Part shown: positions 33,615 to 42,649 of the stretch, in pieces
Layout of the letters: the number at the start of each line of letters is the position of its first letter
How positions within the stretch are numbered: position 1 is the stretch's first letter
Assembly: GCF_002813375.1 (NCBI RefSeq)
Contig: NZ_PHUJ01000003.1
Location: 4,836,001-4,900,000, forward strand
Source of the DNA: Pseudonocardia alni
GTDB lineage: Bacteria > Actinomycetota > Actinomycetes > Mycobacteriales > Pseudonocardiaceae
Direction of reading: 5' to 3'
Length of the DNA stretch: 64,000 nt
Notes under the pieces: generated by a model
Told to the model about the DNA's origin: nothing
What the model saw: only the letters and a program-made list of their open reading frames with translations
Database searches by the model: none
Position numbers and translations under genes: made by a program

Positions 33615-33821
33615 CGTTGGAGGTGTGCTCGGCCGACGGGCCCGGGCGCGGCGGCGCGTCGTCGCGGTGCGCGCTCCGTGATGGAAGGGCTCGGCCCGGC
33701 GGCTCTGGCGGCCGGGCGCTCGTCGATCCACACTACGCGCCGTACCCGTGCCACCCGGTGCCGGGCCGCCGGGGCGCGACGCGGCGTCACGCGTCGCGCC
33801 CCGGGGGAACGGCGGGCCGGG

Positions 33822-34748
33822 TCAGCCGAGCAGGGTGCGTTCCCGCAGCTCGGCGAGGAGCCGCCCGGGTGCGGCGGGGTCGAGCCCGCGGGCGACGAAC
33901 CACTCGCCGATGCGTCGGACGTCACGGTCCAGGAACTCCGGCCCCTGCGGGTTCCCGACGACGTCGACGACCTGTGGCAGGTCGATCAGCACCGCCCGGC
34001 CGTGGTGGACGAGCACGTTGTAGGCCGACAGGTCGCCGTGTGCCCAGCCGAGGTCGGCGAGCACGCCGAGGGCGTCGACGAGGTCGTGCCACAGCCCGGT
34101 CAGCTCGCCCGCGTCCGGGCGCAGCGCGGCGAGCCGGGGTGCGGCGCGCCCGTCGGGCGTGCCGAGGAACTCCAGCAGGACCTCGGTCCCGTCGACCGAC
34201 ACCGGGTAGGGGACCGGGGCGCCCGCGGAGTGGAGCCGGGCGAGCGCGGCGAACTCGGCCGCCGCCCACTGCCCGGCGATGAGGTCGCGGCCCAGCGCGG
34301 TGCGCTGCGCCATCGCCCGTGTCTCCCGGGAGCGCCGGACGCGGCGCCCCTCCAGGTAGCCGGCGTCGCGGTGGAACATGCGGTGCGCGGGGTCGCGGTA
34401 GCGCTTGGCGGCGAGCAGCACCCCGTCGTGGCGGGGGAGACCGCGTTCGACGAGGTGCACGTCGGCCTCCTTGCCGGTCTTGAGTACCCCGCGCTCGTGG
34501 TCGACGGCGCCGGCGTCGGTCACCAGCCAGCCGGGGCGGGGGTGCGGGCCACGGGCACCCGCGGGCAGCCCGGGCCAGGTGGACCAGCGGTCACCACCGC
34601 CGGGGACCTCGGCGGTGTCGGGGTCGTGCCCGGCCCGGCCGTCCAGGGCGAGCGCGGCGGTGTCGGCGCGGCCGGGACGGGGGCGGGGCTCGTCGTCGTC
34701 GAAACGGCGGCGACGGCGGACGGGATCGGGACGGTCGGAGGAGTACAC
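33822..34748 (-). CDS. RIO1-family serine protein kinase/ATPase
   Basis: A 308-residue atypical kinase. The nucleotide loop reads GVLKTGKEADVHLV (88-100) with the ATP-binding Lys in LLAAKRYRD. The catalytic HGDLSAYNVL (H237, D239, N244) and metal-binding LIDLPQ (D256) are clear RIO signatures. The first 75 residues are basic and disordered. Eukaryotic RIO proteins act in small-subunit maturation; bacterial ones are little studied. The GTG at 34748 has GGAG six bases upstream. It lies upstream of the RNA helicase on the same strand, consistent with, but not proving, an RNA or ribosome role. Confidence 0.87.
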   Translation of the reverse strand: MYSSDRPDPVRRRRRFDDDEPRPRPGRADTAALALDGRAGHDPDTAEVPGGGDRWSTWPGLPAGARGPHPRPGWLVTDAGAVDHERGVLKTGKEADVHLVERGLPRHDGVLLAAKRYRDPAHRMFHRDAGYLEGRRVRRSRETRAMAQRTALGRDLIAGQWAAAEFAALARLHSAGAPVPYPVSVDGTEVLLEFLGTPDGRAAPRLAALRPDAGELTGLWHDLVDALGVLADLGWAHGDLSAYNVLVHHGRAVLIDLPQVVDVVGNPQGPEFLDRDVRRIGEWFVARGLDPAAPGRLLAELRERTLLG

Positions 34749-34996
34749 GTGCGGCTCCGGAGGCGGCAGGGGGTGCCGCGCGGAGCCGGACCTCAGGGAC
34801 CGGCCGTGCCGCGCGACGGGGACGGTGCGGGCGGGTACGCGCTGCGCACCCGGACACGACGGACGGCCATCGGTACGCACCCCCCCCGCTCGCACCGCGC
34901 GGCCCTGCCGCGCCACCGGTCCCTCCGGCCGGTGGCGACCCTGCCGGACGCCGTCCCGGCCCGCCACCGGTTTTCCGCCCCGCGCGGGCCCCGCGC

Positions 34997-35467
34997 TCAG
35001 CCGAAGGCGCTGAGTGCGCCGAGCCCGACCGCGGCGAACAGCGCCGCCCACACCACGACGGCCACGACCTGCCAGACCACGACCTGCCGCCGGTCCAGTC
35101 CGGCAGCGACCATCCCGAACGCGGTCACCGAGATCGCCATCAGGGTCGGGGCCAGTAGCGACGCGACCGGGACGCCGTAGCGGTCCACCCGGGCGATCAC
35201 CTTCTGCCGCCGTTCCGACGGCGGCCGCGACGCGCGGCGGCCGAGTCCCCGCCGGGCCCGGTCGCCCAGCCGCACCGCGACGACCAGGGCCAGCACGTTG
35301 CCCGCGATCGCCCCGGCGGCGGCGAGGAGCACCGGCATGCCGGTGACCGTCCCGACCAGCGTGCCCGTGTAGGACTCCAGGAACGGCACCACGCCGATCA
35401 CGAACACCGCCAGGAACTGCCACACCGGGTGCAGGGCGGCGACCCACAGGTTCAGCTGCTCGACCAT
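34997..35467 (-). CDS. Small multi-pass membrane protein, small multidrug export (COG2426)-like
   Basis: A 156-residue protein with four hydrophobic segments. FLAVFVIGVVPFLESYTGTLVGTVTGMPVLLAAAGAIAGNVLALVVAV resembles the putative small multidrug-export family, which has an EsxxG-type membrane core. A basic loop (RRGLGRRASRPPSERRQKVIARVDRYG) separates the halves. Actual transport has not been shown for this family. The ATG is at 35467. It sits between yaaA and the RIO kinase, all on the minus strand with gaps of 39 bp and about 250 bp, so co-transcription with yaaA is possible. Confidence 0.65.
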   Translation of the reverse strand: MVEQLNLWVAALHPVWQFLAVFVIGVVPFLESYTGTLVGTVTGMPVLLAAAGAIAGNVLALVVAVRLGDRARRGLGRRASRPPSERRQKVIARVDRYGVPVASLLAPTLMAISVTAFGMVAAGLDRRQVVVWQVVAVVVWAALFAAVGLGALSAFG

Positions 35468-35506
35468 GCCCGGATCATGCCGTATGTCCGACTCGGTGTC
35501 CGGGGT

Positions 35507-36256
35507 TCAGGCCGGGATGACGAGATCCAGGTGGTCGCCGTCGCGCTCGACGACGTGTCCCGCCCGCCGCGCGATCCGGGCCACCGCGCCGGCGTCGGCG
35601 GGCTCGGCCCGGGAGGTCGCCAGCAGCCGGGCCAGGCCGCCCTTGTGCGACTTGTTGTGGTGGCTGACGACCGACCGGCTCCCGTCCGGTCGCCGGGCCA
35701 GCACGTTCACCGTCACCGCGCCGGGGACCGTCCCGAGCGCGGAGTAGCCGCCGGAACGGAGGTCGACGACGAGCTCGCCGTCGGCGATGCGGGTCAGCAG
35801 CGGGTCGAGCGCCGGGCGCCAGCGCGCGGCCAGGGTGCCCGAGCCGGGCAGCTTCGAGCCCGCCGAGAGCCGGTAGGGCGGGATCGGGTCGTCGGCCCCG
35901 AGGAGTCCGAACAGCGCCGAGCACACCGCGAGCCGGGATCGCGCCCGGTCCCGGGTGGCGCGGGTGAAGCAGCCGGCGTCGAGGGCGTCGTAGAGGACCC
36001 CGGTGTAGCGGTCCAGCGCGGGCAGCGTCGGGTTCGTGCGCAGCGCGGCGTTGCGGTCGATCTCGGCGTCCTGGCGCTGCGACACCCCGAGCGCGGCGCG
36101 CGCGGCCGGCCGGTCGCCGGCCAGTGCGACGAGCTCGTCGCAGAGGTCCGTGCGGACGGGGCCGAGGTCGGCGTCGTGGGAGAGCGCGGCGAGGTCGAGC
36201 GGCGGGCCGTCGCCGCCGTCACGCTTGGTCTCCGAGGGCGGCAGCAGGACGAGCAC
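35507..36256 (-). CDS. yaaA: Peroxide stress protein YaaA (DUF328)
   Basis: A 249-residue member of the YaaA/DUF328 family. In E. coli YaaA limits unincorporated iron and DNA damage during peroxide stress and binds DNA. Visible signatures are LVLLPPSETKR at the N terminus, ALDRYTGVLYDALDAG, SALFGLLGADDPIPPYRLSAGSKLPG and VVSHHNKSHKGGLARLL. The start is GTG at 36256. It is divergent from the metY leader region; the 277-bp gap carries promoters for both directions. Confidence 0.88.
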   Translation of the reverse strand: MLVLLPPSETKRDGGDGPPLDLAALSHDADLGPVRTDLCDELVALAGDRPAARAALGVSQRQDAEIDRNAALRTNPTLPALDRYTGVLYDALDAGCFTRATRDRARSRLAVCSALFGLLGADDPIPPYRLSAGSKLPGSGTLAARWRPALDPLLTRIADGELVVDLRSGGYSALGTVPGAVTVNVLARRPDGSRSVVSHHNKSHKGGLARLLATSRAEPADAGAVARIARRAGHVVERDGDHLDLVIPA

Positions 36257-36313
36257 GGCGCATCAGACTAGTGATCGCCGCGCGCGGCCGTTGTGCCCGC
36301 CGGGGGACCGCAC

Positions 36314-36319
36314 TAGGTT
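36314..36319 (+). promoter_or_regulatory. -10 box of the metY leader transcript
   Basis: TAGGTT lies exactly seven bases before the GTG of the Cys-rich leader peptide. The message would therefore start at the first codon of the peptide, a leaderless arrangement reported for actinobacterial cysteine leader peptides. Confidence 0.55.
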
Positions 36320-36326
36320 CGGGCCC

Positions 36327-36401
36327 GTGACCTGCCTGGTGGCGCGCATCCACGTCGACTGCATGCGGATCACGAGCGCGGCCTGTCGCCCCTGCCGCTG
36401 A
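36327..36401 (+). CDS. Cysteine-rich leader peptide upstream of metY
   Basis: A 24-codon frame from GTG to TGA. The product starts MTCLVARIHVDCMRI and ends TSAACRPCR, with cysteines at positions 3, 12, 20 and 23. The pattern of a HVDxxRxxSAxCR-type core matches the putative leader peptides found before sulfur-metabolism genes in Actinobacteria, where ribosome stalling at Cys codons relieves attenuation when cysteine is scarce. A -10 hexamer seven bases upstream suggests it is leaderless. It ends 132 bp before metY. In that gap CCGAGGGCCC (36413-36422) could pair with the GGGCCC and CCTCGG segments at 36476-36493. The regulatory role is inferred. Confidence 0.75.
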   Translation: MTCLVARIHVDCMRITSAACRPCR

Positions 36402-36533
36402 CCCGCGCTCGTCCGAGGGCCCACGTACGCGTCCGCCCCGCCACAGCCCCTGTAGCCGCCGCGATCGACCGACCCGGGCCCGGCCCGCCTCGGCACGCTC
36501 ACACCGGCGGTCGACCCGAAGAGGAGTCCCACC

Positions 36534-37844
<1,311 letters not shown>

Positions 37845-37863
37845 GAGCGGATCTGATTACCTG

Positions 37864-39006
37864 GTGTCCGTGAACGACTTCGAGCTCCCTCCCGCCAGCG
37901 GCGCCTGGCGGGAGGGGGACGACCCCGGCCGCCGCCACTTCCTCGACCTGCCCGCGCCGCTGAAGCTGGCGGCCGGCGGGGAGCTGCCGGGCGTGCGCCT
38001 GGCCTACGAGACCTGGGGCGAGCTCGCGCCGGACGGCTCCAACGCCGTCCTCGTCCTGCACGCCCTCACCGGCGACGCGCACCTGGAGGGTCCGGCCGGC
38101 CCCGGGCACCCGACGTCCGGTTGGTGGCCCGGGCTGATCGAGCCGGGCGGCCCGCTGGACCCGGCCCGCTGGTTCGTCGTCGCGCCGAACGCGGTCGGCG
38201 GCTGCCAGGGCAGCACCGGTCCGGCGTCCCGCGCGCCGGACGGGCGGACCTGGGGCAGCCGGTTCCCGACGGTCACCGTGCGGGACACGGTCGTCGCCGA
38301 GCAGTACCTGGCCGACGCGCTCGGCATCGACGCGTTCGCCTGCGTGATCGGCGGCTCGATGGGGTCCATGCGGTCCCTGGAGTGGGCGGCCACCGAGCCC
38401 GACCGGGTACGGCGGCTGTTCCTGCTCGCCGGGCCCGCGGCGTCGACGGCGGACCAGATCGGCTGGGCGAGCCCGCAGATCCAGGCGATCACCGGCGACC
38501 CGCACTGGCACGGCGGCGACTACCACGACACGCCGGAGGGGCCGTGGCGCGGACTCGGCGTGGCCCGCCGGATCGCGCACCTGTCCTACCGCTCGGGCTA
38601 CGAGCTGGCGACCCGCTTCGGCCGCGGCCCGCAGCCGGGCGAGGACCCGCTCGACGGCGGCCGCTACGCCGTGGAGTCCTACCTGGACCACCACGCGCAC
38701 AAGCTCGTGCACCGCTTCGACGCCGCGTCCTACGTGCGGCTGACCCAGGCGATGAACCACCACGACGTCGGCCGCGACCGGGGCGGGGTGACCGCGGCGC
38801 TGTCGCGGGTGAGCGCCCGCACCTACGTCGCCGGGGTCACCTCCGACCGGCTCTACCCGCTCGCCGACCAGCAGGAGCTGGCCGACGGCATCCCGCGCGC
38901 CGACCCGCTCAAGGTGATCGACTCGCCGTACGGGCACGACGGGTTCCTGGTGGAGACGCCGACGGTGGCCCGGCTGCTGGCCGAGCTGCTGGACGAGGCG
39001 GTCTGA
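37864..39006 (+). CDS. metX: Homoserine O-acetyltransferase
   Basis: Acetylates homoserine with acetyl-CoA, supplying MetY. The 380-residue alpha/beta-hydrolase-fold enzyme has the family sequences LAYETWGEL, NAVLVLHALTGDAH and VVAPNAVGGCQGSTGP. The nucleophile S165 lies in CVIGGSMGSMRSLEWA, and the late PLADQQELADGIP and YGHDGFLVE hold the Asp and His of the triad. A DVGRDRGG stretch is typical. Start: GTG 37864, with another GTG at 37870 possible. It follows metY closely and completes a two-enzyme route to homocysteine. Confidence 0.95.
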   Translation: MSVNDFELPPASGAWREGDDPGRRHFLDLPAPLKLAAGGELPGVRLAYETWGELAPDGSNAVLVLHALTGDAHLEGPAGPGHPTSGWWPGLIEPGGPLDPARWFVVAPNAVGGCQGSTGPASRAPDGRTWGSRFPTVTVRDTVVAEQYLADALGIDAFACVIGGSMGSMRSLEWAATEPDRVRRLFLLAGPAASTADQIGWASPQIQAITGDPHWHGGDYHDTPEGPWRGLGVARRIAHLSYRSGYELATRFGRGPQPGEDPLDGGRYAVESYLDHHAHKLVHRFDAASYVRLTQAMNHHDVGRDRGGVTAALSRVSARTYVAGVTSDRLYPLADQQELADGIPRADPLKVIDSPYGHDGFLVETPTVARLLAELLDEAV

Positions 39007-39052
39007 GCCGCCGGGACCGCGTCCACCGGGCGCGGCCACGGCCGGAACGCCG

Positions 39053-39475
39053 TCAGCCCAGGTTCTCCCCGTAGACGCGCTGCACCCGCATCGTCATCAG
39101 CACCCGCCGGTCCCGGACCATGACCTCGCGGTACTCGTCCCAGTCCGGGTGCTCCCCGGCGGCGGCGCGGTACCAGTCGACCAGCGCCTGCACGGCCGGT
39201 CCGTCGGGCGAGTCGTCGGGACCGACGAGCTCGACCGGGCCCTCGGCCGTCGCCCAGGAGCGGCCGTCGGTGCTCTCCACCGACAGCGCCGCCCGCGGGT
39301 CCCGCCGCAGGTTCGCGGTCTTCGCCCGCCCCTCGGTCATCGACACCTGCACCGTCCCGGCCGCGCGGTCGTAGTACGGCGTCACCGGCGACAGCTGGGG
39401 CATGCCACTGCGCTTGATCGTCGCGAGGACGCCCTGGCGTGCCCCCGCGAGCAGCTCGTGCTGTTCGTCTCCCAT
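39053..39475 (-). CDS. PPOX-class F420/FMN-dependent oxidoreductase
   Basis: A 140-residue split-barrel flavoprotein of the pyridoxamine-5'-phosphate-oxidase-like group. LLAGARQGVLATIKRSGMPQLSPVTPYYD forms the first strands, and AKTANLRRDPRAALSVESTDGRSWATAEGPVELVG is the typical actinobacterial PPOX segment. Members commonly use F420 or FMN, or only bind heme or biliverdin; the substrate here is unknown. The ATG is at 39475. It is divergent from proS with a 66-bp gap that must hold both promoters. Confidence 0.8.
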   Translation of the reverse strand: MGDEQHELLAGARQGVLATIKRSGMPQLSPVTPYYDRAAGTVQVSMTEGRAKTANLRRDPRAALSVESTDGRSWATAEGPVELVGPDDSPDGPAVQALVDWYRAAAGEHPDWDEYREVMVRDRRVLMTMRVQRVYGENLG

Positions 39476-39528
39476 GCCCCGAGTCTGCCCGCTCCGGAAC
39501 CGGGATGAGCGGCTCCGGGGTCCCTCGC

Positions 39529-39534
39529 TACCCT
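39529..39534 (+). promoter_or_regulatory. Candidate -10 box, leaderless proS transcript
   Basis: TACCCT ends seven bases before the GTG of proS. The intervening TCTGCAG has no ribosome-binding site. The arrangement matches that before the DUF3054 gene. Confidence 0.45.
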
Positions 39535-39541
39535 TCTGCAG

Positions 39542-41287
39542 GTGTTGACCCGGATGTCGTCGCTGTTCCTGCGCACCCTGCGTGAGGACCCGGCCGACGC
39601 GGAGGTACCCAGCCACAAGCTGCTGGTCCGCGCCGGTTATGTCCGTCGCGTGGCCCCGGGCGTGTACTCCTGGCTGCCGCTCGGTCTCACGGTGCTCCGC
39701 CGCGTCGAGAAGGTGGTGCGCGAGGAGATGGACGCCATGGGCGGCCAGGAGATCCAGTTCCCGGCGCTGTTGCCGCGCGAGCCCTACGAGACGACGAACC
39801 GGTGGACCGAGTACGGCCCGAACCTGTTCCGCCTCAAGGACCGCAAGGGCGGCGACTACCTGCTCGGCCCGACCCACGAGGAACTGTTCACCCTCGCGGT
39901 CAAGGGCGAGTACTCGTCCTACAAGGACTACCCGGTCATCCTCTACCAGATCCAGAACAAGTACCGCGACGAGGAGCGCCCCCGCGCGGGCATCCTGCGC
40001 GGCCGCGAGTTCCTCATGAAGGACTCCTACTCCTTCGACCTCACCGACGAGGGACTGTCGGAGTCCTACCGCAAGCACCGCGACGCCTACGTGAAGATCT
40101 TCGACCGGCTCGGGCTGCGCTACGTGATCGTGTCCGCGACCTCGGGTGCGATGGGCGGCTCGGCGTCGGAGGAGTTCCTCGCCGAGTCCGAGACCGGCGA
40201 GGACACCTTCGTCCGCGGTCCCGGCGGCTACGCGGCCAACGTCGAGGCCGTCACCACGCCCGCGCCCCCCGCGGTCCCGCTCGACGGGCTGCCCGCCGCG
40301 CAGGTGCACCACACGCCGGACACCCCGACCATCGAGTCGCTGGTGACCTTCCTCAACGCGCACACCGAGCGCACCTTCACCGCGGCCGACACGCTGAAGA
40401 ACGTGCTGGTGAAGACCCGGCAGCCCGGCGCGGACGAGTGGGAGCTGCTGGGGATCGGCGTCCCCGGCGACCGCGAGGTCGACATGAAGCGCCTGGAGGC
40501 GTCGCTGGAGCCCGCCGAGGTGGCGCTGCTCGACGAGGCCGACTTCGCCCGCAACGGGTTCCTGGTCAAGGGCTACATCGGGCCGGGCGCGCTCGCCGCG
40601 AACGGCGTCCGCTACCTCGTGGACCCGCGGATCGTCACCGGCACCGCCTGGGTCACCGGCGCGGACAAGGCCGACCACCACGTCGTCGACCTCGTCGCGG
40701 GCCGCGACTTCACCCCGGACGGCACGATCGAGGCCGCCGAGGTCCGCGCCGGGGACCCGTCCCCGGACGGCACCGGCGTGCTGGAGGCCGCCCGCGGCAT
40801 CGAGATCGGGCACATCTTCCAGCTCGGCCGCAAGTACGCCGACGCCTTCTCCCTCGACGCGCTCGGCCCGGACTCCAAGCCGGTCCGGATCACGATGGGC
40901 TCCTACGGCATCGGTGTCTCCCGGCTGGTCGCCGCGATCGCCGAGCAGTCCCACGACGGCTCCGGCCTGGTGTGGCCGCGGTCGGTGGCGCCGTTCGACG
41001 TGCACCTCGTCGTCGCGGGCAAGTCCGCGGAGCTGCTGGCGGGCGGCGAGGCCGTCGCCGCCGAGCTGGAGGCCCAGGGCCTGTCGGTCGTGCTCGACGA
41101 CCGCAAGGCGAGCCCCGGCGTGAAGTTCGCCGACGCCGAGCTGATCGGCGTGCCGACGATCGTCGTCGTCGGGCGGGGGCTCGCCGACGGGAAGCTGGAG
41201 CTCAAGGACCGCGCCACCGGCGAGCGGAGCGAGATCGACCGCGCCGGTGCCGCCGAGCTCGTCGCGGGGATCGTCCGCGGGGCCTGA
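39542..41287 (+). CDS. proS: Prolyl-tRNA synthetase (bacterial type, with editing domain)
   Basis: Charges tRNA-Pro with proline. The 581-residue class II synthetase has motif 1 within VVREEMDAMGGQEIQFPALLPRE, motif 2 YRDEERPRAGILRGREFLMKDSYSF, and motif 3 IGVSRLVAAIAEQ. An INS editing domain that hydrolyses Ala-tRNA-Pro lies between motifs 2 and 3 (about residues 225-385), and the anticodon-binding domain closes the protein. Start: GTG 39542; ATG 39554 is an alternative. The position next to the DUF4439 gene pair and rimP-nusA-infB mirrors Rv2845c-Rv2839c. Confidence 0.95.
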   Translation: MLTRMSSLFLRTLREDPADAEVPSHKLLVRAGYVRRVAPGVYSWLPLGLTVLRRVEKVVREEMDAMGGQEIQFPALLPREPYETTNRWTEYGPNLFRLKDRKGGDYLLGPTHEELFTLAVKGEYSSYKDYPVILYQIQNKYRDEERPRAGILRGREFLMKDSYSFDLTDEGLSESYRKHRDAYVKIFDRLGLRYVIVSATSGAMGGSASEEFLAESETGEDTFVRGPGGYAANVEAVTTPAPPAVPLDGLPAAQVHHTPDTPTIESLVTFLNAHTERTFTAADTLKNVLVKTRQPGADEWELLGIGVPGDREVDMKRLEASLEPAEVALLDEADFARNGFLVKGYIGPGALAANGVRYLVDPRIVTGTAWVTGADKADHHVVDLVAGRDFTPDGTIEAAEVRAGDPSPDGTGVLEAARGIEIGHIFQLGRKYADAFSLDALGPDSKPVRITMGSYGIGVSRLVAAIAEQSHDGSGLVWPRSVAPFDVHLVVAGKSAELLAGGEAVAAELEAQGLSVVLDDRKASPGVKFADAELIGVPTIVVVGRGLADGKLELKDRATGERSEIDRAGAAELVAGIVRGA

Positions 41288-41300
41288 GCGGCACCGCCAC

Positions 41301-41341
41301 CGCACGGGCGGGTCCCTCGCCGGAGAGGCCCGCTCCGTGCG
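41301..41341. terminator. Hairpin between convergent proS and the secreted-protein gene
   Basis: CGCACGG-GCGGG-TCCCTC pairs imperfectly with GAGAGG-CCCGC-TCCGTGCG. The stem has about 17 pairs with small bulges and lies 13 bp after the proS stop and 10 bp before the stop of the convergent gene. No T tract follows. It is probably a bidirectional terminator. Confidence 0.55.
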
Positions 41342-41350
41342 TTCCTCCGG

Positions 41351-42106
41351 TCAGCCGGGGCGGACCGCCGAGGCGGCGAGGTCGGTGAGGGCCGAGCGGG
41401 GTACCGCGTCGCCCGGACCGCCGCCCGCATCCGCAGCGACGACCAGCATCGCGACGCCGACCGACCCGTCCCGGGCCTGGGTGCGGGGGACCGCCAGCAC
41501 ACCGACCGCGCCGTCGGTGGCGCGGCACCCGCCGGCCCCCGACGCGGTGCCGTCGGTGCGGACCGTGGCCTCGACCCACGTCCCCGGTTCACCGCTGCCC
41601 GGACGTGGTCCGGGCGGCCCGACCGCCACCTGCGGTGCGGAGCCGGCGTAGGCCGACTCCCCGGCGCCGCGGGCGAACGCCTGCGCGGCCTGCTCGACCG
41701 TCGTCCCGGCCGGGACGGCGACGAGTGCGGCCGCGGCGACCCCGCGTGGCGCGGCGCCGACGGGGCAGTCGCCCGCGGCGAACGGCGGCGCCTCGGCGAG
41801 CCGGGCGAACGGCACCCCGAACACGTCCAGGGCGGGCGCGCCGGCGGTCGGGGCCGTCCACCCCGGCGGGGGCGTGACGGCGAACGCGGCGGGCTCCGCG
41901 GCCGGGGCCGGTGCGGCCGGGGTGGCCGTGGTGGAGTCCGGGCGGATGCCGCCGAGCCCGGCCACCGCGCCGGCCACGACCAGCACGGCGACGGCGGCGG
42001 CCAGCGCGGGACGCAGCCGTCGCCCGGATCCGGGGGAGGGGTCGCCCGGGCGCGACGGTGTCGCGGGAGCCGGGCGGTCGGTCGTCGTCGTCCGGCCGGA
42101 GGTCAC
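41351..42106 (-). CDS. Membrane-anchored Ala/Pro-rich exported protein of unknown function
   Basis: A 251-residue protein with a hydrophilic Thr/Pro N-terminal tail (about 30 residues) and one membrane segment (LRPALAAAVAVLVVAGAVAGLGG). A Pro/Ala linker then leads to an extracytoplasmic domain of about 170 residues. That domain has two cysteines (AAGDCPVGAAP and GAGGCRATDG) that could form a disulfide. I recognise no family. The GTG at 42106 gives a tail compatible with membrane insertion, while the longer frame is low-complexity. It faces proS tail-to-tail. Confidence 0.6.
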   Translation of the reverse strand: MTSGRTTTTDRPAPATPSRPGDPSPGSGRRLRPALAAAVAVLVVAGAVAGLGGIRPDSTTATPAAPAPAAEPAAFAVTPPPGWTAPTAGAPALDVFGVPFARLAEAPPFAAGDCPVGAAPRGVAAAALVAVPAGTTVEQAAQAFARGAGESAYAGSAPQVAVGPPGPRPGSGEPGTWVEATVRTDGTASGAGGCRATDGAVGVLAVPRTQARDGSVGVAMLVVAADAGGGPGDAVPRSALTDLAASAVRPG

Positions 42107-42201
42107 CGGCGCAGCGTACGGCGGTGTCGCGCGACCCCGACGCGGTGTTCCGGCGGGCGGCCGACCGCGGTCGCCCGGCGGTCCGGGGCGTGCGGCGGGG
42201 C

Positions 42202-42612
42202 TCAGCCCGGCAGCAGCGTCAGCCGCACCGAACGCGTCGGGTTGTCGATGTTGGTGTCGACCAGGCAGATCGACTGCCAGGTCCCCAGCGCGGGGCGGCC
42301 GTCGATCACCGGCACCGTCGTCGACGGCGGCACGAACGCGGGCAGCACGTGGTCGCGCCCGTGCCCGGAGCTGCCGTGCCGGTGCCGCCACCGGTCGTCG
42401 GCGGGGAGCAGCTCGCGCAGCTGCTCGAGCAGGTCGGAGTCGCTGCCCGCGCCGGTCTCGATGAGGGCGATGCCGGCCGTCGCGTGCGGCACGAAGACGT
42501 TGAGCAGGCCGTCACCGGCACCGCAGTCGGACAGGAAGCGTTCGATCCGGTGCGTCAGGTCCACGACGGTCTCCTCGGAACCGGTCCGGATCTCGATCAG
42601 CTCGCTGTGCAC
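42202..42612 (-). CDS. YjbQ-family protein (UPF0047)
   Basis: A 136-residue protein of the widespread YjbQ/UPF0047 family. Signatures seen are GLLNVFVPHATAGIALIETGAGSDSDLLEQL, the histidine-rich WRHRHGSSGHGRDHVLPAFV, and LGTWQSICLVDTNIDNPTRSVRLTL. Members have been reported to show weak thiamine-phosphate synthase activity and are probably metal-binding; the physiological role is unclear. I start at GTG 42612 (MHSELIEIRTG), which matches the usual N terminus. It is divergent from the aminotransferase-V-like gene with a 37-bp gap. Confidence 0.85.
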   Translation of the reverse strand: MHSELIEIRTGSEETVVDLTHRIERFLSDCGAGDGLLNVFVPHATAGIALIETGAGSDSDLLEQLRELLPADDRWRHRHGSSGHGRDHVLPAFVPPSTTVPVIDGRPALGTWQSICLVDTNIDNPTRSVRLTLLPG

Positions 42613-42649
42613 GACCCCGACACTAGGACGCTCACTACGCTCGGGCAGC

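Noticed and set aside
31741..33681. Plus-strand frame antisense to the DEAD-box helicase
   Set aside because: Low-complexity shadow; the minus strand carries all helicase motifs in order.
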